Part shown: one piece after another, positions 8,604 through 17,430 of the stretch
Position numbering within the stretch: position 1 is the first letter of the stretch
How the letters are laid out: each line of letters opens with the position of its first letter
Origin: Gammaproteobacteria bacterium
GTDB lineage: Bacteria; Pseudomonadota; Gammaproteobacteria; Ga0077536
Reading direction: 5' to 3'
Assembly (NCBI GenBank): GCA_024234975.1
Contig: JACKNH010000033.1
Coordinates: 1 to 39,270, forward strand
DNA: 39,270 nt
The notes under the pieces: model-generated
The model's input: only the letters and a program-made list of their open reading frames with translations
Told to the model about the DNA's origin: nothing
The model's database searches: none
Program-made: the position numbers and the translations under genes

Positions 8604-9608
8604 GTGACTGACGAAACTGTCGTGGGCAGACTGGCAGTGGAATTCGCCGATATCGAAGCAGCGGCACGACGCCTGGCCGGGGTGGCGCATCGCACGCCGG
8701 TGCTCCGCTCGCGCAGCTTTGATCAATTGACCGGTGCCCAGGTGTATTTCAAGTGCGAAAATTTCCAACGGGTGGGGGCTTTCAAGTTCCGTGGCGCCTA
8801 CAACGCGCTCACCCTGCTGCAACCGGCGCAACGTGCCGCAGGCGTTCTCGCCTATTCCTCAGGCAATCATGCGCAGGCGGTCGCGCTCGCCGGCCGTGAA
8901 GCGGGCGTAGCAGTAACCATCGTCATGCCAATGGATGCACCGGCGGTAAAGCGGGCGGCTGCCCAGGGTTACGGCGCAACCATCGTCGAATATGACCCGG
9001 CGACCACCGACCGTGTAGTGCTTTCGCACGATCTGGCGGCGCGCCACGGTCTGACAGTGATTCCGCCATTCGATCATCGGGCAGTGATCGCGGGCCAGGG
9101 CACTGCGGCGATGGAATTACTGCAGGAACAGTCGGACCTGGACATGTTGCTGGTCCCTTGCGGCGGCGGTGGTCTGCTTGCCGGGAGTGCCGTCGCTGCG
9201 CATGCGCTGGCGCCGGCGTGCAAGGTCGTGGGCGTGGAACCCGCGGCGGGGGACGACGGGAAACGCAGCTTTGAATCCGGCGTGCGTCAATCCGTGCAGC
9301 ACCCGGACACCATCGCTGACGGCGCCCGCGCACCGATGCTGGGCGAGCTGACATTTCCGATCATCATGCGCCACGTTCATACCATGCTGGCGGTCGAGGA
9401 TACCGCGCTGTTGCGAACCATGTTCTGGATCTGGGAGCGTATGAAAACCGTGGTGGAACCCACGGGAGCGCTGGGGGCGGCGGCGTTGATGAACGGCATG
9501 ATCGGCGCCCGCGGCATGCGTGTCGGCATCATCCTGTCCGGTGGTAACGCGGAAATCGCCGGACTTACACGACGTTTCCCGGCGTTGGCGGAATCACCCG
9601 GCGTATAG
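8604..9608 (+). CDS. threonine/serine dehydratase-like PLP enzyme (fold type II)
   Basis: 334 residues starting with GTG at 8604, preceded by GAGGCGG. The PLP-binding lysine is K61 in GAFKFRGAYNAL. The substrate loop is SSGNHAQ (85-91, with N88 contacting the cofactor ring). The phosphate-binding glycine loop is CGGGGLLAG (186-194), and SGGN lies near the C-terminus. This set belongs to threonine ammonia-lyase, serine racemase and threo-3-hydroxyaspartate ammonia-lyase. There is no C-terminal ACT regulatory domain, so it is not the full biosynthetic IlvA; it is closer to the short catabolic dehydratase/serine racemase group. Expected reaction: beta-elimination of L-threonine or L-serine to the 2-oxo acid and ammonia, or serine racemisation. 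No isoleucine pathway genes adjoin it. Fold is certain; exact substrate is not. Confidence 0.88.
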   Translation: MTDETVVGRLAVEFADIEAAARRLAGVAHRTPVLRSRSFDQLTGAQVYFKCENFQRVGAFKFRGAYNALTLLQPAQRAAGVLAYSSGNHAQAVALAGREAGVAVTIVMPMDAPAVKRAAAQGYGATIVEYDPATTDRVVLSHDLAARHGLTVIPPFDHRAVIAGQGTAAMELLQEQSDLDMLLVPCGGGGLLAGSAVAAHALAPACKVVGVEPAAGDDGKRSFESGVRQSVQHPDTIADGARAPMLGELTFPIIMRHVHTMLAVEDTALLRTMFWIWERMKTVVEPTGALGAAALMNGMIGARGMRVGIILSGGNAEIAGLTRRFPALAESPGV

Positions 9609-9656
9609 TGAGTGCCACCCGGCTGTTCCAGTATCTACGCCGGATATAAAAAGGTT

Positions 9657-9763
9657 CGTCATCCCGGACACCGCGCAGCGGTGAGCCGGGATCCATAGGG
9701 CCTGCCTCCAAGCCGCATGGATTCCGGATTGCACCCCCTTCCAGGACACGTCCGGAATGACGG
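9657..9763. repeat. REP/MITE-like palindromic element with nested inverted repeats
   Basis: A 107-base non-coding element between convergent genes. The outer arms are CGTCATCCCGGAC at 9657-9669 and GTCCGGAATGACG at 9750-9762, complementary except for one base. An inner pair, CCGGGATCCAT (9686-9696) and ATGGATTCCGG (9717-9727), is also complementary with one mismatch, so the whole unit can fold into a long cruciform or hairpin. The arm sequence, of the type 'GTCATTCCGG ... CCGGAATGAC', is a motif I know from dispersed intergenic palindromes in many proteobacteria. Only one copy is in this window, so dispersal is inferred. Such elements may be mobilised in trans by a RAYT or another transposase, neither of which is present here. 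Confidence 0.7.
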
Positions 9764-9810
9764 AGCGGTAAGGCAAAGCCCGTACGGATTTCCCCGGCGT
9801 TGGGTGAAGA

Positions 9811-9841
9811 ACCAAAAAAAAACCGGCCATGAAGGCCGGTT
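9811..9841 (-). terminator. Rho-independent terminator of the aldo/keto reductase gene
   Basis: A perfect eight-base stem, AACCGGCC (9821-9828) and GGCCGGTT (9834-9841), encloses the loop ATGAA. On the minus strand it is followed by a run of T (the A-run at 9813-9820 on the plus strand). It lies 30 bases beyond the stop of the minus-strand aldo/keto reductase gene. It is a strong intrinsic terminator in that direction. It could also slow plus-strand transcripts from the dehydratase, but there the T-tract is short. Confidence 0.85.
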
Positions 9842-9870
9842 TCCCGTTACAGCAAATCGTGACCCGACGG

Positions 9871-10822
9871 TTAAAGGCTATCCCAGTACTTCTCGATTTC
9901 CTTGCGCATGGCGGCGTCCGGCAGACGGCCACGCGCACCGCCCTGATTGTCCAGCAGATGATGTGGCTTGGTGGTGCCGGGAATGGCGGCGGTGACCGAA
10001 GGGTGTGAAACGCAATACTTCAGAAACACCTGCGCCCAGCTCGTGGCGTCAATCTCACCCGCCCAATCGGGCAGTTCGCGCTTCGCAACCTTGGAGAAGG
10101 TGCTGGCAGCATTCCGTCGCCCGCCGAAGGGCATATTCACCAGCACGGCGATTCCGCGTTCCTGCGCCAAGGGCAGAATGTTATCTGCGGCGGAACGGTT
10201 ATCGATGGAGTAGTCCACCTGAATGAAATCCAGCGGATATTTGCGCATGGCATCTGCCAGTTGGTCGTACTGGTTGTCGGTGGATGTGCTCACGCCCATA
10301 TAGCGCACCTGGCCGGCATCCTTACGCTTGCGGAATTCCGCAACGAACTGATCCGTGCCATAAAAGTTATGGACCTGAATCAGATCGAGCTTTTTGACCT
10401 TCATGCGGGTGAACGCCAGATCCACCGCGCCGGCAATGTCCGACAAGTCGCCATTCATCGGAGTTTTGGTCGCCAGGAACAGTTTGTCGCGGTTGCCGAG
10501 ACTTTCGACGATGCTGCCAATCACTTCTTCCGAACTGCCGTAGATACGCGCGGTATCGACGATTTTGCCACCGAGGTCGGGCAGTTGACGCAATACCTCG
10601 CGGAAGTTGCGCCAGCGCATCAGCGTCGTTTACGCCAAATGCGTTGGTACCTACGCCGATGACCGGCAATTGTTCGCCGGATGACGGCACGGCCTTTGTG
10701 ATCAGTGGCAGCATATCCGCAGCCGAAGCCACGGTAATCGCACCACGGCCAAGCGTCAGCCCGGTAACCGCGGCCACGCCGGCCTTGAGTGTATTCCGAC
10801 GCGATATTCCCGAACCGTTCAT
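9871..10822 (-). pseudogene. Tat-exported aldo/keto reductase, broken by one frameshift
   Basis: Two minus-strand frames together make one protein of about 315 residues. The first part (ATG at 10820-10822, CAGGAG upstream) begins MNGSGISRRNTLKAGVAAVT, a twin-arginine signal, and continues to LPVIGVGTNAFGVNDADALA. At about 10609-10620 the reading frame changes, and the second frame continues NFREVLRQLPDLGGKIVDTA. One base too many, or two too few, explains it. The aldo/keto reductase tetrad is readable: Asp in IVDTA, Tyr in RIYGSSEE, Lys in FLATKTPM and His in LIQVHNFYG. Members reduce aldehydes or ketones with NADPH; Tat export suggests folding with cofactor before secretion. The C-terminal part looks undamaged, so a recent mutation or a sequencing error are both possible. 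Confidence 0.8.
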
Positions 10823-11058
10823 GACAAGTCTCCTGCTTCAATCAACATGGAATATTAACGATGGCAGACTACGCGTCCAATTCACGCGCAGGCATTGATG
10901 CATTCCGTCGTGACCCATGACAGCACAATCCGATATGCACGACAACCGTAGACCACGGCTGGCGCGCGAGGTTCGCGTTCAGATGCAGGCAATCATCACC
11001 GTCATCGTCGCAGGTGCGAAACAACGTCGCACAAACCCTCGCTGGCGGATGCGGAATC

Positions 11059-11760
11059 TCATTCTCTTAACAGCCACTTGCGGAGTTCCGCACTGACCAC
11101 TTCCGGCTGTTCGCAGGGCGCCATATGGCCGCAATGCTCGATGACGAAAAAGCGTATGCCAGGGATTTTGCATGCCCATTCGGCATGTGCTTCAGGCGTG
11201 CGCCAGGAATCCTGGCGACCGCACAGCACAATCGTGGAGCAGGTGATTTGCGGCAGCAAATCGGCGATTTCCGGGCGCGTGATCAACGCGCGAATCTGCC
11301 CTTCGTATTGCGCCAGCGTCATCCGGCGAATCATTGCTTTCAGGGGTTCCATCAATTGTGCATCGCCCAGCCGCGCGGGATGCACCATTGGCGGCAACCA
11401 TTCCTGTACCAGCAACTCGATGCCGTGTGTGCGCGTGCGCTCCTGCAGGGCCAGGCGCTTGCCGGTTTCAGTGCTGTTACTTGGCACCACGCTGGTATCG
11501 AGCAACGCGAGACGGTTGATTCGTTTCGGCGCCATCCGCACGACTTCCATCGCAACGCGAGCGCCCATGGAATGGCCGGCCAGTGAAAAATTGCCCGGCA
11601 CCATCGCCAGCACCTTCTCGGCCATGGCGGCCATGCTGTCGCAATCGCGGTAATCCGGTACGAGAACGTCGGAAATATCGGCCAAATCCTGGATCTGGTG
11701 CTGCCAGACGGTCTCGTCGCACAGCAGACCGGGCAGAAGCAACAGCGGTTCTTTACTCAC
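11059..11760 (-). CDS. alpha/beta-fold hydrolase
   Basis: 233 residues starting with GTG at 11758-11760. Features in order: the oxyanion-region strand PLLLLPGLLCDETVW, the nucleophile elbow GHSMG (Ser about 63), the acid strand IVLCGRQDSW and a C-terminal catalytic His in VIEHCGHMAPCEQP. A short cap region lies between about 110 and 160. There is no signal peptide, so it is cytoplasmic. The family includes esterases, MhpC-like C-C hydrolases and BioH-like carboxylesterases; the substrate cannot be chosen from sequence. It lies downstream of the M16 protease on the same strand, across a 120-base gap with a hairpin. On its 3' side, about 236 bases (10823-11058) precede the aldo/keto reductase and show no gene. 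Confidence 0.82.
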   Translation of the reverse strand: MSKEPLLLLPGLLCDETVWQHQIQDLADISDVLVPDYRDCDSMAAMAEKVLAMVPGNFSLAGHSMGARVAMEVVRMAPKRINRLALLDTSVVPSNSTETGKRLALQERTRTHGIELLVQEWLPPMVHPARLGDAQLMEPLKAMIRRMTLAQYEGQIRALITRPEIADLLPQITCSTIVLCGRQDSWRTPEAHAEWACKIPGIRFFVIEHCGHMAPCEQPEVVSAELRKWLLRE

Positions 11761-11840
11761 GGTGACTCACCATTCCTGAAGTGTTGAGCGGGTTGTTCAG
11801 GCCGCAGACGTGTCCCGGACCTTGAGGGCGGGGAGTATAA

Positions 11841-11870
11841 CCCGGCCGCGCGCGTGACGCGGCGGCCGGG
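11841..11870 (-). terminator. possible terminator hairpin after the M16 peptidase gene
   Basis: CCCGGCCGC (11841-11849) and GCGGCCGGG (11862-11870) form a nine-base GC stem just after the stop of the M16 gene. The minus-strand sequence that follows is TTATACTCC, without a proper T-run. It may work weakly, or with Rho, leaving some read-through into the hydrolase gene. Confidence 0.4.
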
Positions 11871-11880
11871 CGGCGTTGTT

Positions 11881-14637
11881 TCACTTGATGACGTTGCCGT
11901 CAGCATCCATATAGACAACTTCGCCCAGATCCATGCCGGCGAGTTGTTCGGTGATCTGCTGTTTGTCGCCGATGACCATCCAGATCATGCCATCGGGTTT
12001 GATCACCTCGCGGGCGGCGCCGCGCACGCTGGTCAGATCCAGATTGCGGTATCGCTGGGTCAACGTGGTCACATAGTCGTCGGGACGCCCGAAGCGTTGG
12101 TTACCGAGCAGGCTGCCGAGCACCGCGCCGGCGGTCTCGAAGGCCCCGGGCAGGCTGTTCACCTGGTTCTGCACCGTGACCGTGAGTTCCTCTTCGCTGG
12201 CGGGCGCCTCTGCCAGGTAGTCACGCAATTCCTTTTGCAGTTCAGCGATGGACGCGCCTGTCTTGTCGGTCTGTACCGGCGCGTACACCAGGAACGGTCG
12301 CTGACCACGTGCATCCTGCAATACCGTGTAGGCGCCGTAGGCCCAGTGCTTGTCTTCACGCAGATTCATGTTCACGCGTGAATTGAAATTACCACCGATG
12401 ATTTCATTCATGGTCTCGATGGCGATGTTGTTGTCGACACCGGTCGGTGGTGCGAGCTGGCCGGCAAGGATCACCGATTGTGGCGCACCGGGTTTGTCGA
12501 CAACCACCAGGCGGTTGGAATCCTGGCCGTTCACCATTGCGATATTCTTTTCGCGGCGTTCCGTGCGCGGCGCCTTCCAGTCACCGAAGGCGCGATTCAG
12601 GCGCGGCAGAATCTCCTTCATCGTGGTGTCGCCGACGACGAACATGGTCGCGTTGTCCGGCCGGATCCAGGTCTGGTAGAAATTCACCAGGTCGTCACGC
12701 GATAACGACGCAATGGATGCTTCGGTACCGGTGCCGGTCATCGGGATACCGTAGGCATGGCCGGTGCCATAGAGCATCGGCGCAAGATTGCGCAAGGCAA
12801 TTCCCACCGGCTGGGTCTTCTCCTGCGCAATGCCGGCGATCCAGCGACCACGCAGACGCTCGATTTCCTCTTCCGGGAAGGCCGGGTTGCGGACGACATC
12901 GGCGAACAGCGCCAGGGATTCATCGAGGTTCTTCTTCAGCGCCGACAGGCTGGCTGAAGACATGTCGAGATTCGAGCCGGTCGATATGCTCGCGCCCAGC
13001 AGTTCAGCGCGGGCGGAAATCTCCAGCGCGTCGAGATCCTTCGTGCCCTCATCCATCATCGCCAGTGTGTAGCCGGACGTACCGAGTTTGAAACCGGCGG
13101 AATCTGCCGCATAGCCGGCATCGAACTGCAGCGCGACATTGACCACCGGCACGGTGTGGCTTTCCGCCAGCACCACGGTGATGCCGTTGTTGAGGGTTGC
13201 GCGTTCAATGGCGGGGAACTTCAACCCAGGCATGGCGCCGGGTGCGGGTGGACCTTTCGCGCGATCAACCTCGTTGCCGCTGACCGAGAAGTCATCGAAC
13301 GGCAACACCGTCAGCTGATAACGCCCCTGGCCCAGCCAGTGCGCACTGACGGCACGAATGTCTTCAGCGCTGGCGCGCTCGATCCAGCCGTACAGCTTCT
13401 TGTAGAAGGCCGGGTCGTTGGCATACAGCTCACCTTCGGCCAGCGTACTGGCCTTGCCACCGAAACCGCCCACCTGTTCCAGGCCGCGAATGACCAGCGA
13501 TTCAATACCGGTCTTGGCGCGTTGAACCTCTTCGTTGCTGGCGGGTTTGGCGAGAAACTCGCTGAAGACCTGGTCGATGATGGCTTCGACTTCGGTGGTG
13601 AATGCTTCCGGACGCAAGGTCACTTCGACCATGAAGTTGCTGGCCAGCAGATGCTCTTCGACATACACGCTGACGTTGCTGGCCAGTTGATTTTTGTAGA
13701 TCAACTCCTGATAGAGCCGCGAATTCTTGTCAGTGCCGAGAATTCGTGCGGCAAGCTCCATGACCGCGCGATCCTGCTCGGTGCGCCCCGGAATCACCCA
13801 GCCACGATAGATGCGCGTCTGCGGCACGCGTTCGTACATGACTTCTTCGGTATCGTGGTCGCGGGTCGGAATTTCGGCGATGACGCGGGTCAGCGCCGGG
13901 CCCGCTTCGATGTTGCCGAAGTATTTTTCCACCAGCGGCCGCGCCTGTTCCGCGGTGACGTCGCCCGCCAGAACAATGACGGCATTGGCGGCGCCGTAAT
14001 AGGTGCGGAACCACTCCTTCACGTCATCAAGTGACGCCGCGTTCAGATCCTCCATCGAGCCGATGGTGTCGTGGCGGTAGGGATGCCCCGGCGGATACAG
14101 ACCTTCCTGGATGCGGTACCCTGCCATGCCGTACGGCTGGTTGTCTCCCTGGCGCTTTTCGTTCTGTACCACGCCGCGTTGTTCGTCCAGTTTGGCCTGA
14201 TCAATCGCGCCCAGCAGGTGGCCCATGCGATCGGATTCCATCCACAAGGCCAGCTCCAGCGCGGGGGTCGGCACCGTTTCGAAATAGTTGGTGCGATCGA
14301 ACCAGGTGGTGCCGTTCATCGATGTCGCGCCGACTTCATGGAACGGTTTGAAATATTCGTCGTTGTAATTTTCCGTACCGTTGAACATCAGGTGTTCAAA
14401 CAGATGGGCAAAACCTGTCTTGCCTTCAGGCTCGTCCTTGGAGCCGACGTTGTACCAGACACTGACCGCAACAATCGGCGCCTTGTGGTCTTCATGCACG
14501 ACCACACGCAAACCGTTGGCCAGCGTGAAGCTGGTGTATGGAATTTCGACGTCGGTGATCTGGGCGACGGCGGGCGCCGCAACAACCAGCAGCGACAACC
14601 AAGCAGAAACACGGACGAGCAACGAGCTTCTCTTCAT
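11881..14637 (-). CDS. secreted M16 family zinc metallopeptidase (two-domain pitrilysin-like)
   Basis: 918 residues with a Sec signal (about 1-25, WLSLLVVAAPAVAQ). The inverted zinc motif HxxEH is H78-L-F-E81-H82 in GFAHLFEHLMFNGTENY, with the third ligand probably E160 in VVQNEKRQG. These place an active M16 core at about 30-260. The second M16 repeat (about 470-690 and on) starts FPAIERATLNNGITVVLAES and lacks HxxEH, as expected for the non-catalytic half that closes the chamber. The length matches the two-in-one periplasmic M16 group (PqqL-like and similar zinc proteases). It should degrade small peptides in the periplasm. It is transcribed away from the exported redox pair at 14922, with a 284-base divergent gap. 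Confidence 0.93.
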   Translation of the reverse strand: MKRSSLLVRVSAWLSLLVVAAPAVAQITDVEIPYTSFTLANGLRVVVHEDHKAPIVAVSVWYNVGSKDEPEGKTGFAHLFEHLMFNGTENYNDEYFKPFHEVGATSMNGTTWFDRTNYFETVPTPALELALWMESDRMGHLLGAIDQAKLDEQRGVVQNEKRQGDNQPYGMAGYRIQEGLYPPGHPYRHDTIGSMEDLNAASLDDVKEWFRTYYGAANAVIVLAGDVTAEQARPLVEKYFGNIEAGPALTRVIAEIPTRDHDTEEVMYERVPQTRIYRGWVIPGRTEQDRAVMELAARILGTDKNSRLYQELIYKNQLASNVSVYVEEHLLASNFMVEVTLRPEAFTTEVEAIIDQVFSEFLAKPASNEEVQRAKTGIESLVIRGLEQVGGFGGKASTLAEGELYANDPAFYKKLYGWIERASAEDIRAVSAHWLGQGRYQLTVLPFDDFSVSGNEVDRAKGPPAPGAMPGLKFPAIERATLNNGITVVLAESHTVPVVNVALQFDAGYAADSAGFKLGTSGYTLAMMDEGTKDLDALEISARAELLGASISTGSNLDMSSASLSALKKNLDESLALFADVVRNPAFPEEEIERLRGRWIAGIAQEKTQPVGIALRNLAPMLYGTGHAYGIPMTGTGTEASIASLSRDDLVNFYQTWIRPDNATMFVVGDTTMKEILPRLNRAFGDWKAPRTERREKNIAMVNGQDSNRLVVVDKPGAPQSVILAGQLAPPTGVDNNIAIETMNEIIGGNFNSRVNMNLREDKHWAYGAYTVLQDARGQRPFLVYAPVQTDKTGASIAELQKELRDYLAEAPASEEELTVTVQNQVNSLPGAFETAGAVLGSLLGNQRFGRPDDYVTTLTQRYRNLDLTSVRGAAREVIKPDGMIWMVIGDKQQITEQLAGMDLGEVVYMDADGNVIK

Positions 14638-14921
14638 TACGGATTCCTTCGCATTGACCTGGTACCGGCGTGCAAACCACTGGCCGGCTTGGCAAAACCT
14701 TGCGGCACTTTAAGTGACCACGGTACCCACGGCAACGGCCAGGCGCCGAGGGGTGCCACGGGCAGGCGGACCATTGCAAGGGAAACAGACCGCCAGCCGC
14801 GGTGGCGGTTCCGGTTGCGGCGCAGGCGTGTTCCGGATTCGGGGCTGAAGGTGGGCCGACGGGTGGAATTTCCGTATGCTGTGTTCCAGACCGCAATCGG
14901 TGTCATCGGGGGAAAGACTCA

Positions 14922-15674
14922 ATGAAGCGACTGTCTCGCCTGGCCGTTGTCGGCCTTTTCACCACGCTGGCCGCATTGGCCGGACATCCGGTCCAGGCAG
15001 CTGAGCCCGGCAAAATCGTCGTCTACGGGGCCAACGGCAATATCGGCAGCAAAATCGTCGCCGAGGCATTGAACCGTGGCTACACTGTCGTCGGCGTGTC
15101 CAGGCATCCCGGCCCCGCGGGCGCAAAGCCCAATTCACGCTACAGCGCCGTCAGCGGCGATATCCTCGACGTCAATGACGTGGTCGAGAAAATCACCGGA
15201 GCGAATGCCGTGGTCGTCTCCGTGGGCGGCTACAGCCCGGACAATACCCCGGAAAACTCCACGCTCAACATGGCGGCCCAAATCATGATTTCCGCCAGTC
15301 GCAGGTTGGGGGACGATGCCCCGCGCATCTTCCAGGTGGGTGGCGCGACCACCTTGAACCCGAGCCTGGAAGACATGAAGGCCAATATGCCGTTTCCCGC
15401 GCCCGAGGGCACTGCCGTATACGCCATGCTGTTCGGCCACTGGGAGGCGCTGCAGCGGTACCGTGCGGCATCGGATATTCAATGGACGGTGGTGACGCCG
15501 GCATTATCCATTACACCTGGCCAGCGCACCGGCAAGTTCCGTCTTGCTTCGGACACGGCGATCCGCGATGCCAAGGGCAACAGCGCAATCTCGCAGGAGG
15601 ATTTCGCCGTCGCCATCATCAATGAACTGGAAAATCCGCAGTTCATCGGCAAGCGCTTCACGGTCGGATACTAG
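14922..15674 (+). CDS. exported NAD(P)-binding Rossmann protein (NmrA/SDR-like)
   Basis: 250 residues. The start at 14922 has GGGGAAAG a few bases before it. Residues 1-26 form a Sec signal (LAVVGLFTTLAALAGHPVQA). Directly after it comes the dinucleotide-binding motif GANGNIG (36-42) at the end of the first beta strand, KIVVYGANGNIG. NAVVVSVGGY and the later IFQVGGATTLNPS follow the NAD(P)-binding atypical SDR/NmrA-like pattern seen in YwnB-type flavin or NADPH-sensing proteins. There is no YxxxK catalytic pair, so it may bind rather than turn over. A Sec-exported Rossmann protein is unusual, because NAD(P) is scarce in the periplasm. The Tat-leader protein follows after seven bases, so the two form an operon. 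Confidence 0.8.
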   Translation: MKRLSRLAVVGLFTTLAALAGHPVQAAEPGKIVVYGANGNIGSKIVAEALNRGYTVVGVSRHPGPAGAKPNSRYSAVSGDILDVNDVVEKITGANAVVVSVGGYSPDNTPENSTLNMAAQIMISASRRLGDDAPRIFQVGGATTLNPSLEDMKANMPFPAPEGTAVYAMLFGHWEALQRYRAASDIQWTVVTPALSITPGQRTGKFRLASDTAIRDAKGNSAISQEDFAVAIINELENPQFIGKRFTVGY

Positions 15675-15681
15675 TCCGCAG

Positions 15682-16434
15682 ATGAAACGCCGTGAGTTCA
15701 ATTCCAGCCTGATTGCTGCGGCCCTGGGCGCCGGCAATATGCGTAACCTCCAGGCCAAAACGGCAGGTTACGTGGCGGGCGATCGCATCGACCCGGGTAC
15801 GTTTGTCGTCAACGCCGCTCTGCAACGCGAACGCCTGCTGGATCTGCTCGCCACGGACCCGGCACGCAAGGTCAACGTGGTGTTCGTGTTCGGCGGCGGA
15901 GACATGGGACATACGCAACCCGGGCGGCTGTGGTGCCAGGATTCGTATGAGGACAGCCATATTCTGCGCACGCTTTCTGATTGGTATCGCGATGCACCGG
16001 TCGGCTTCATTCCGATTGCGTGTCCACCTGCCTACCACACGAAATGGCTCGGCTTTGGCGAACGGGTCTTTCTGGATCCCTCGGACGACGACGCCGGGTT
16101 CGTGAAAGCACGCGAAGCTTTCATGGAATCCACCGCAGCTGCGGTGACCGCCGGTACATTGCCGCAACAACCGTGGCTCGATCTGCGCTTCCGCTTGTTG
16201 ATGAACCCGAATCAGGTGCCGGCAACCGATGATGTGGCGCCGTGGCAGGGTCGTATGCGTGCCGACGACGAAAGCCAGATGTACGGCGTGCCGTGCTACT
16301 GGTTGCTTGGCAACGATGGCGCTGTGCTTGCGCCGCCGTTTCGGGGCAATGTCTATCACCCGCATGGCGGCCACCACCAGATCCGTTACACCGTCGCTGA
16401 CGTAGACCGCGCCATCGCCGGTTTACTCGCATGA
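15682..16434 (+). CDS. exported protein of unknown function, thioredoxin-like features
   Basis: 250 residues from the ATG at 15682, seven bases after the previous stop and with no strong ribosome site of its own, which suggests translational coupling. The N-terminus MKRREFNSSLIAAALGAG carries paired arginines and a short hydrophobic core like a weak Tat signal. The body shows a strand (VNVVFVFGGGDMGH), then RLWCQDS with Cys85 where a redoxin would have CxxC, a helix (HILRTLSDWY), a strand (VGFIPIACPP) and VPCYWLLGNDGAVLAPPFRG. The last resembles the cis-Pro and 'D.dG.v' hairpin of TlpA/AhpC-type thioredoxin folds. Three cysteines (85, 114, 205) are present. The fold is my inference; I do not recognise the family. 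Function is unknown. Confidence 0.65.
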   Translation: MKRREFNSSLIAAALGAGNMRNLQAKTAGYVAGDRIDPGTFVVNAALQRERLLDLLATDPARKVNVVFVFGGGDMGHTQPGRLWCQDSYEDSHILRTLSDWYRDAPVGFIPIACPPAYHTKWLGFGERVFLDPSDDDAGFVKAREAFMESTAAAVTAGTLPQQPWLDLRFRLLMNPNQVPATDDVAPWQGRMRADDESQMYGVPCYWLLGNDGAVLAPPFRGNVYHPHGGHHQIRYTVADVDRAIAGLLA

Positions 16435-16553
16435 GTTGAAGACATACCCAGGGACACGATCGTTTCGCCGTCCTGTTTCCGCCCGCCGAATGCCCTGATG
16501 CTGCCCTGATTGGCGGCTACCCTCGAATCCGGAAGTCGATATCGAGGGACCGG

Positions 16554-17303
16554 ATGAATTTCCCACCACAGATTCTTTCAGACGCGTGTGCGCCGCGTCG
16601 TTGGCGTTCGCACTTTTTCAGCATACTTGCCCTGTGCTTCCTTGGCGTGGCGATATCCTGGCAGTATGCCCATCCATTGCCGGACGAGGACGAAATCTTC
16701 AGGGCCATTGACGAAGCCGTCCGCAGCTACACAGCGGACGCCGCCGGGTACCACTTGGTGAGCTGCCGCCCTACGTCGTTACGGCCTTTCTGGTGGAAGA
16801 CGCACGGTTCTTCGAACACGATGGCGTCGACACACGAGCCAGATACGCGCGGCCCTGCACCTTGCCAGCAGCGAGGTTCAGGGCGCCTCCACGCTCACGA
16901 TGCAACTCGCGCGTAATCTATTTCCACGATCGACCGCGTGCATCCGGCGCAAAGCTCGCTGAATGGCGGTTGGCGCGCCACCTCGAATCGATATTGACCA
17001 AGAACCAGATACTGGAAACATATCTCAACGTGATTCATTTCGGTGCAGACCAATGGGAATCGATGCTGCGGCCCGCTTTTATTTCCTACAAGCCAAGCGG
17101 CTGCCGTCTCGCTGGAAGAAGCGGCGACGCTCGCTGCCTTGCCCAAAGCGCCCGCACTTTTGCGCCCTGACAAACCTGAAAATTCCGTCCGACTCGCTGT
17201 TCGGCGAAACTGGGTGAATGCCCGGATACGCTCCATGCCCGGTGCGGGTGAAAATCCCTTTTCTGTCAGCCAGGAAGGAGAGCGTGTTAAATCAAACTGG
17301 TAA
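16554..17303 (+). pseudogene. monofunctional peptidoglycan glycosyltransferase (GT51) remnant, multiple frameshifts
   Basis: Joining three frames rebuilds a GT51 transglycosylase of about 245 residues with one N-terminal membrane helix (FFSILALCFLGVAISW). Readable landmarks in order: ELPPYVVTAFLVEDARFFEH with the catalytic Glu (from 16760), QIRAALHLASSEVQGASTLT then MQLARNLF (from 16840), EWRLARHLESILTKNQILET then YLNVIHFG, GIDAAARFYF (from 17056), and AAAVSLEEAATLAALPKAPA (near 17100). The frame changes five times, near 16755, 16838, 16930-16965, 17054 and 17093. No transpeptidase domain follows, so the intact gene would have been MtgA-like. The amino-acid motifs are well kept despite the indels, so decay is recent or the region is poorly sequenced. 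Confidence 0.75.
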
Positions 17304-17430
17304 TTTTTCGCCCCGTCTGCCAGCCTTACAGGGTAAGTAAGCAAAAGAGGCGACCTTGTTACCGGCCCGGGGGGCGGCGGGTGACCCACGGAAGGTCTTG
17401 TTTCATCACGCCCAGGACGCTGTGGCGGAC

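Noticed and set aside
13156..14034. A 292-residue plus-strand frame inside the M16 peptidase gene
   Set aside because: It is the antisense of a clearly conserved coding region; long antisense frames are expected at this GC content.
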